NCBI GenBank assembly: GCA_020217165.1
Contig: JAIWOE010000206.1
Coordinates: forward strand, 1 to 6,326
Source: Desulfovibrio sp.
GTDB taxonomy: Bacteria > Desulfobacterota > Desulfovibrionia > Desulfovibrionales > Desulfovibrionaceae
DNA: 6,326 nt
Direction: 5' to 3'
This document shows positions 1-4,425 of this stretch, one piece after another. How positions within the stretch are numbered: the first letter of the stretch is position 1; every line of letters begins with the position of its first letter. The notes beneath the pieces are model-generated. The model was given only the letters and a program-made list of their open reading frames with translations. It did not search any database and was not told the DNA's origin. The position numbers and the translations under genes were made by a program.

Positions 1-5
1 AGAGT

Positions 6-11
6 GAGGAG
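6..11 (+). promoter_or_regulatory. Ribosome binding site of the DUF362 gene
   Basis: GAGGAG lies six bases upstream of the ATG at 18, a good Shine-Dalgarno match at normal spacing, and it fixes that start. The promoter must lie outside the window. Confidence 0.8.
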
Positions 12-17
12 CACGGC

Positions 18-1127
18 ATGTCCAGCACGGTGCATTTCGTCAATTTCCGGTCCCGTTCCCGGGCGGACAGTAAAAGTGGCAAGCTGGTCAAACTGTTTGA
101 TGCCGCCGGGTTCCCTAGGCTCATCACCCCCGGGGCCCTGGTGGCCGTGAAGGTGCATTTTGGGGAATTGGGCAGCGACTGTTTCGTGCGGCCGGTCTTC
201 GTGCGCGCCGTGGTGGACCGCATCCGCGAACTGGGCGGCCGGCCCTTTGTCACGGATACCAACACCCTGTATTCCGGCAGTCGCTACCATGCCGTGGACC
301 ACATGGAAACGGCCATCCGGCACGGATTTTCCTTTGCCTCGGTGAACGCCCCGGTCATCGTTGCCGATGGGCTGCTGGGGGAGAACGTGATGGAATTCTC
401 CATCAACAAGAAGCACTTTTCCCAGGTGAAGCTGGCCGGGGCCTACGCCAAGGCCGACGTCTGCATCATGTTCTCCCATTTCAAGGGACACGAACTGGCC
501 GGCTTTGGCGGAGCCATCAAGAACCTGGCCATGGGATGCGCTCCGGGTGCAGGGAAACGCGAGCAGCATTCCCCGAGATTTCAAGTGGATGCCGAGACGT
601 GTATCGGCTGCGGCGAATGCGAGCGCATCTGCCCCGTGCAGGCGGCCGTGGTAGGGGCGGATGCCAAGGCCGTCATCGACAAGGCCCTGTGCATTGGCTG
701 TGGCGAATGCTTCCAGTGCTGCCCCACCAAGGCCGTGCAGATCGACTGGGCCACGCAGATTCCGCCCTTCATGGAACGCATGACTGAATACGCCCTGGGC
801 GCGCACCTGCAGAAGGCCGGCCGAATCGGCTATATCAATTTTGTGATGGACGTGACGCCGGACTGCGATTGCCTGCCCTGGAGCGACGCGCCCATCGTCC
901 CCGACGTGGGCATCCTTGCCTCCGGGGATCCCGTGGCCCTGGACCAGGCCTCCCTGGACCTCGTCAATGCCCAGGAAGCCTTGCCCGGCACCCACCTGTG
1001 TGCGGGGCATGCCTGTGGTGAAAACAAATTCAACCACTTGTGGTCACATACTCAAGGCGAGCTGCAACTCTCCTATGGCGAGGAAATCGGCCTGGGCAGC
1101 CGGGCCTATACCCTGGCGGAGTGCTGA
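18..1127 (+). CDS. DUF362 domain protein with two [4Fe-4S] ferredoxin motifs
   Basis: This is a 369-residue protein of the DUF362 family with an inserted ferredoxin-type domain. The N-terminal part (about residues 1-190) shows family signatures: VKVHFGELG near residue 43 and FGGAIKNLAMGCAPGAGK near residues 165-182. Two iron-sulfur motifs of the CxxCxxCxxxCP type follow, at C195/C198/C201/C205 and C225/C228/C231/C235, with an extra C234. This is the usual pattern for two [4Fe-4S] clusters. The C-terminal part returns to the DUF362 fold, with a D-C-D-C stretch and an ASGDPVALDQASLDL block. There is no signal peptide or membrane segment, so the protein is probably cytoplasmic. The length is normal for the family and the gene looks intact. 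The substrate of this family is not well defined; a redox or electron-transfer role is inferred from the clusters. The gene overlaps the next by one base, so the two are probably co-translated. Confidence 0.93.
   Translation: MSSTVHFVNFRSRSRADSKSGKLVKLFDAAGFPRLITPGALVAVKVHFGELGSDCFVRPVFVRAVVDRIRELGGRPFVTDTNTLYSGSRYHAVDHMETAIRHGFSFASVNAPVIVADGLLGENVMEFSINKKHFSQVKLAGAYAKADVCIMFSHFKGHELAGFGGAIKNLAMGCAPGAGKREQHSPRFQVDAETCIGCGECERICPVQAAVVGADAKAVIDKALCIGCGECFQCCPTKAVQIDWATQIPPFMERMTEYALGAHLQKAGRIGYINFVMDVTPDCDCLPWSDAPIVPDVGILASGDPVALDQASLDLVNAQEALPGTHLCAGHACGENKFNHLWSHTQGELQLSYGEEIGLGSRAYTLAEC
1115..1121 (+). promoter_or_regulatory. Ribosome binding site inside the DUF362 gene, deciding the start of the SWIM-motif gene
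   Basis: GGCGGAG ends five bases before the ATG at 1127. It supports that ATG over an in-frame upstream ATG at 1040, which would place 29 extra codons inside the DUF362 gene. The stop (1125-1127) and start (1127-1129) share one base in a TGATG, typical of translational coupling. Confidence 0.7.
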
Positions 1128-2512
1128 TGCCTGATCCCCAGCCGGATTTTGCCGCCCAACGCTGCACCTGCGAGGACTGGACCCGCCGCCGGGCCCGGTT
1201 CATGGTGGATGATCCTCGACGGTGCTGCACGCATCTGGTGCAGGGCTACCTGGAAGACGCCACGCGGCTGCCTCCCGGGCTGGCCCGGCATGCCCAGCGG
1301 CTGGCCTGGTTCGCCGGGGAGGCCGAGGGCTTTCCCGTCACCCGGCAAATTCTGGCCCTGGCCTTGCCCGGCGGGCAGCCCTGCGAGGCCTATGTGCCCT
1401 GGGACGAGGCCGATCCCTGGATTGCCGTGCTGGCGGATGGGGCACGTTGCGCCTTCCACCGCACCCAGCGGTACTGGCGGGAGGGACAGGCGCCGCCGGA
1501 GGCCCTGCGTCCGGAGGTGGAAGCCGCCCTGGCACGGGCCCTGGCCCTGCACAAGGAATTGCCGCGGGAGCGAGGCAAGGCCAAAGAAGCGACAGGGACG
1601 CCGGAGGACACGGCACTGCCTTCCCTGCCCCTCATGGACATGGAGGCGTCGCTGCAGACGTCGCCGCAGTCGTCCCTGCAAACGTCCCCGGCCTTGGTCC
1701 ACCCCGAGTCGCCCGCTGCCCCCGCTGCCCCCGCTGCCCCTGATGCCTCAGGCGCATCGCCGGCGGTGTCCCGGGAGCTGTCCCAGGGGGAGTCCCTCAC
1801 TCTTCCCAGGTTCCAGATGGGTGCCCGGATGGAAGGCCCCACCAGTCACGATGGCCCTCGGGAGTCTGTCGGGGGTGGCGTTCAGGGGGTGTCGCCCTTG
1901 AAGGTTGCCGCCGGGGTGCTGGTGTTGGTGGCGGCGTTCGGGGTGGCATATCTGCTCATTTCGCGTGGGGCGCCCCTGGATCTTGCCGTGCCGCCAATGC
2001 AGGCACCAGAACAGGCTCCAGAGCAGGCACCAGTCCCGGCGCCAGGGGTGGTGCACGCGCCGTTACCGGTCCCGGGGCCAGGAGCTGGCACGCCGGCGGC
2101 ACCCCCAATGGCACCCCCGGCGGCACTCCCGGGAGCCGCAGGACAGCCCGGTGAATTTTCGGCCACCGCAACCCGCGCCATTGCCGCCGTACAAACGCGG
2201 CACCTGCCGGACACGGTGTTGACGGACGACCAGCAGCAGGCCCAGGCCATGCGAGCCTTCATGCAGGAACTCCCCGGCGCGCAGCTGTATGTGCTGTCCT
2301 GGGAGCGCGGGAATGGGCGAATGGAGTTGGTGGTAAACCTGGCCCGGCACGTGTTGGTGCGGGCACGGATGGGGGTGGACGGCACCACCGTGGCCGAAGT
2401 GTACGAGGGGTTCGTGCTGGAGCGGCTGGCCCTGGCGGAACTGGGGAAAACCCTGAAATCCACTTCGGAAGGGGAACATCCCCCCAGGCTGGAGCAGTTT
2501 TTTACACAGTGA
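1127..2512 (+). CDS. Membrane-anchored protein with N-terminal SWIM-like zinc-finger motif
   Basis: This is a 461-residue protein that I do not recognise as a named family. Near the N-terminus C13-x-C15-x18-C34-x-H36, with a DW after the second Cys, matches the CxCx(n)CxH pattern of SWIM zinc fingers, which are associated with DNA, RNA or protein binding. Residues up to about 150 look globular. Residues 150-258 are low complexity, with a PAAPAAPAAP run and a duplicated SLQTSP. A single hydrophobic helix follows at about residues 260-278, between K259 and R280. A Pro/Ala-rich spacer with repeated APEQ covers about 285-345. A final compact domain (about 350-461) contains alternating hydrophobic residues such as MELVVNLARHVLVRARM. 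I infer that the Cys-rich end is cytoplasmic and the C-terminal domain periplasmic, but the flanking charges do not settle the topology. It is translated with the DUF362 gene, so the two may act together. The reading frame is certain; the function is not. Confidence 0.85.
   Translation: MPDPQPDFAAQRCTCEDWTRRRARFMVDDPRRCCTHLVQGYLEDATRLPPGLARHAQRLAWFAGEAEGFPVTRQILALALPGGQPCEAYVPWDEADPWIAVLADGARCAFHRTQRYWREGQAPPEALRPEVEAALARALALHKELPRERGKAKEATGTPEDTALPSLPLMDMEASLQTSPQSSLQTSPALVHPESPAAPAAPAAPDASGASPAVSRELSQGESLTLPRFQMGARMEGPTSHDGPRESVGGGVQGVSPLKVAAGVLVLVAAFGVAYLLISRGAPLDLAVPPMQAPEQAPEQAPVPAPGVVHAPLPVPGPGAGTPAAPPMAPPAALPGAAGQPGEFSATATRAIAAVQTRHLPDTVLTDDQQQAQAMRAFMQELPGAQLYVLSWERGNGRMELVVNLARHVLVRARMGVDGTTVAEVYEGFVLERLALAELGKTLKSTSEGEHPPRLEQFFTQ
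1712..1738 (+). repeat. Three perfect copies of a 9-bp unit
   Basis: CCCGCTGCC occurs three times in tandem inside the SWIM-motif gene and encodes the PAAPAAPAAP part of the cytoplasmic-side linker. A unit of 9 bp keeps the frame whatever the copy number, so linker length could vary between strains. Confidence 0.85.
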
Positions 2513-2538
2513 ATACCCTGCGGGAGTTGCTTTTTTTT
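2493..2538 (+). terminator. Weak candidate terminator after the SWIM-motif gene
   Basis: Bases 2493-2502 (AGCAGTTTTT) can pair with 2522-2531 (GGGAGTTGCT) through Watson-Crick and several G-T pairs. The second arm runs directly into a T8 tract (2531-2538). The T tract is clear, but the stem is poor, has a 19-base loop and begins inside the coding region. It may reduce read-through into the next gene rather than stop it. Confidence 0.25.
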
Positions 2539-2610
2539 GCATGGCGTGCTCGAGTAAGAGTGATGTCCTCCTACTGTGTGGAGAGGTGATGGAAGGGGGG
2601 CTTCGACAAC

Positions 2611-2617
2611 AAGGAGG
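2611..2617 (+). promoter_or_regulatory. Strong ribosome binding site of the Q-rich secreted protein gene
   Basis: AAGGAGG ends five bases before the ATG at 2623. It is the strongest Shine-Dalgarno sequence in the window. It favours 2623 over the in-frame ATG at 2629, and suggests this small gene is translated efficiently. Confidence 0.8.
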
Positions 2618-2622
2618 GTCGT

Positions 2623-3015
2623 ATGACTATGCGTTCTTGGTCTGCTCGATTGGCCATGGTGTTTGGGATTGTCATGCTGCTGGGAGCGTCCCCGGCCACA
2701 GGAAACTGGGCGGTAAGCTGTCCGCAAGGGTATATCAAATCGCCCCAGGGGCAGTGCATCAAGCCAGGGAGCGGCGGGCAGCAGCAAGGCCAGCAGCAGA
2801 TGCAGCAGGGCCAGCAGGGCAGACAGCAGCAGGGCCAGCAGCAGATGCAGCAGGGCCAGCAAGGCAGACAGCAGCAGGGCAAATCTGCTGGTTGCAGCCA
2901 GGCCTATTCCAACTGCAACGCCGTATGCGCCCAGAGCTACGCGGGGCACCGCAATCCCGCAGCGTACAATGCCTGCTTGACCAACTGCAACATGGGATAC
3001 AACACATGCCGATAA
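2623..3015 (+). CDS. Small secreted Gln-rich, Cys-rich repeat protein
   Basis: This 130-residue protein matches no family I know. Residues 1-27 look like a Sec signal peptide: Arg-containing start, hydrophobic core LAMVFGIVMLLGA, and a likely cut after A-T-G (before N28). The mature N-terminus has C33 and C45 around a short aromatic segment. Residues 53-82 are two exact copies of QQQGQQQMQQGQQGR, followed by a partial third QQQGK. The C-terminal domain (91-130) has six cysteines: C91-x6-C98-x3-C102-x15-C118-x3-C122-x6-C129. With C33 and C45 the mature protein has eight cysteines, an even number that fits disulfides in the periplasm or outside the cell. The central CX3C-x15-CX3C resembles that of helical-hairpin proteins (small Tim chaperones, alpha-hairpinins), but this is a spacing analogy and not shown homology. 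A 110-base spacer separates it from the gene before, so it may have its own promoter. The strong ribosome site and clear signal peptide argue that it is real. Confidence 0.85.
   Translation: MTMRSWSARLAMVFGIVMLLGASPATGNWAVSCPQGYIKSPQGQCIKPGSGGQQQGQQQMQQGQQGRQQQGQQQMQQGQQGRQQQGKSAGCSQAYSNCNAVCAQSYAGHRNPAAYNACLTNCNMGYNTCR
2779..2868 (+). repeat. Two tandem copies of a 45-bp repeat
   Basis: Copies at 2779-2823 and 2824-2868 differ at two bases only, both synonymous CAA/CAG changes in Gln codons, and a partial third copy begins at 2869. They encode the identical 15-residue Gln-rich units. Such near identity at DNA level suggests recent duplication, and the unit preserves the reading frame. Confidence 0.92.
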
Positions 3016-3045
3016 CTGCCCTGCGGTGTGGCGGACACCGTTGAC

Positions 3046-4413
3046 ATGCCAGTGACGGAATATCCCATCGACGTGCGGCAGGTCTGCATCGGTCTGTTCG
3101 TGCGTCTGGATGAGAAAGGCGGCGAGGACGATGTGGTGCGCTGGCCGTTTCCGCGCAAGGCCCTCAAGATCACCGATGAAGGCATGATCAATGCCCTCAA
3201 GGTCTCGGGCGTGCGGCACCTGCTGGTGGTGCTGGACAAGAGCGATGGCATGCCCCTGCCCCTGCCCCTGCCGGATCCAGGACCCGCGCCGGCAGGGACG
3301 GCCGGGGCAGACGAAGGCGCGAACCCTGCAGGGGGAGCCCCGCGTGCCACTGCGCCGGGCTTTCGCACCCCGGTTTCGGCAGAGCTGAAGGCCCTGAAGC
3401 GCGAAACCCTGGAACGCAACCGGGAACGCCATTCCCGGTACACCCAGTGTGAGGCGCAGTATACCAAGTCTGTGGCGCAGGTGGCGGCCCTCATCCGCCG
3501 GGTGTCGGGAAAAAGCGCCGATGCCGCCCATGAGGCAGCCCAGGTGGTGCGTTCCCTGGCCCAGACCTTTCTGGCCCAACGCGACGTGCTCCTCAACGTC
3601 ATCACCACCAAATCTCAGGAAGATCGCCAGCACTTCCATTCCCTGAACGTCACGGTGCTGTCCATGATGGTGGGGGCGGACCTCGGCCTGGACGAGGCCG
3701 CCCTCAATGCCCTGGGCATGGGCGCCCTGCTGCACGATATTGGCAAGGGCCGCATGCCGGCCACCTCGTTGGGGGGCGGGCAGCTGCAGCTCAAGCTGGC
3801 CATCAAGAAATATTACCAGCAGCATCCCCTGGTGGGGGCTCGGCTGGCGGCGGATTTTCCCAACGTGCCCCGCGCCGCCTTGCCCATCATCCTGCAACAT
3901 CATGAGGCCATGGATGGCAGCGGGTTTCCCAAGGGGGCGTCCGGGGAGGGGGTGCACCGCCTGGCGCGCATCGTCACCGTGGTGGACCGCTACGACAATC
4001 TCTGCATGCAGGGCGGCCAGCAGGATGAGCCCCGGGAACAGGAGGATGGCCTCATTCCGCATCTGGCCATGAAGCACCTGTTCAACCGCAGCCGCGCCAA
4101 GCTCGACGAGCTCTGCCTCTCCACTTTCATCAAATGTATGGGGGTGTACCCGCCGGGCAGTGTGGTGCAGCTCTCCAACGGGCTGTTTGGCATGGTGGTG
4201 TCCACCAACCCCAAACGGGCGGCGCGTCCCTCGGTGATGGTCTACCACCCCGAAGTGCCGCGCATGGAGGCACTGATCATTGATCTGTCCATCGAGGACG
4301 GGCTGGAGATCCGCAAGTGCCTGCGTCCCGACGATCTGCCCAGGTCGGCCTTCAAGTATCTTTCTCCGGGACGGCAGCTCGGCTATTACGCCGACGCCGC
4401 GCCCCAATCCTGA
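3046..4413 (+). CDS. HD-GYP domain cyclic-di-GMP phosphodiesterase with DUF3391-like N-terminus
   Basis: This 455-residue cytoplasmic protein is predicted to hydrolyse cyclic-di-GMP. Residues 5-65 resemble the DUF3391 domain often found before HD-GYP domains (IDVRQVCIGLFVRLD at the start). A Pro-rich linker (about 69-105) and a helical segment (about 110-180) follow. The HD-GYP domain (about 185-340) shows the expected ligands: H198, H230-D231 in HDIGK, H260-P261, H285-H286-E287, the DGSGFP loop (290-295) and D314-R-Y-D317. The loop has GFP where the name-giving motif has GYP, a common variant. The C-terminal part contains a PPGSVVQLSNGLFG stretch usual in this family. There is no receiver domain or membrane helix, so the input signal is not apparent. 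The start is uncertain: an in-frame GTG at 3028 would add six residues. Neither start has a strong ribosome site; ATG 3046 has a weak GGCGG eleven bases upstream. The next gene begins 12 bases after the stop, suggesting one operon. Confidence 0.93.
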   Translation: MPVTEYPIDVRQVCIGLFVRLDEKGGEDDVVRWPFPRKALKITDEGMINALKVSGVRHLLVVLDKSDGMPLPLPLPDPGPAPAGTAGADEGANPAGGAPRATAPGFRTPVSAELKALKRETLERNRERHSRYTQCEAQYTKSVAQVAALIRRVSGKSADAAHEAAQVVRSLAQTFLAQRDVLLNVITTKSQEDRQHFHSLNVTVLSMMVGADLGLDEAALNALGMGALLHDIGKGRMPATSLGGGQLQLKLAIKKYYQQHPLVGARLAADFPNVPRAALPIILQHHEAMDGSGFPKGASGEGVHRLARIVTVVDRYDNLCMQGGQQDEPREQEDGLIPHLAMKHLFNRSRAKLDELCLSTFIKCMGVYPPGSVVQLSNGLFGMVVSTNPKRAARPSVMVYHPEVPRMEALIIDLSIEDGLEIRKCLRPDDLPRSAFKYLSPGRQLGYYADAAPQS

Positions 4414-4422
4414 CGGCGTCGG
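4391..4422 (+). promoter_or_regulatory. Perfect 9-bp inverted repeat across the HD-GYP stop, just before the next start
   Basis: CCGACGCCG (4391-4399) and CGGCGTCGG (4414-4422) are exact reverse complements with a 14-base loop that contains the TGA stop. No T tract follows, so it is not an intrinsic terminator. A competing 5-bp pairing, GCCCC (4401-4405) with GGGGC (4421-4425), cannot form at the same time. Both would cover the bases just before the ATG at 4426, so ribosomes finishing the HD-GYP gene may be needed to open the next start. The inverted repeat is certain; the role is inference. Confidence 0.5.
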
Positions 4423-4425
4423 GGC

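Noticed and set aside
1040..1126. A 29-codon upstream extension of the SWIM-motif protein
   Set aside because: It would lie wholly within the DUF362 gene, and the ATG at 1127 has a good ribosome site at correct spacing.
2541..2560. A possible sigma-54 type promoter (TGGCGTG...)
   Set aside because: The first half resembles the -24 element, but the required GC of the -12 element is missing at the right spacing.
2541..3044. A 167-codon plus-strand open frame over the secreted protein gene
   Set aside because: It is in another frame from the gene that has a signal peptide, a strong ribosome site and ordered cysteines, and its own product shows no such features.
3250..3280. CCCCTG repeats in the HD-GYP gene
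   Set aside because: Only about three short units encoding a Pro-Leu linker; ordinary low complexity with no sign of a regulatory or mobile role.
4411..4422. In-frame UGA as a selenocysteine codon
   Set aside because: The hairpin encloses the UGA instead of following it, the HD-GYP protein ends at a natural family length, and a good ATG follows five codons later.
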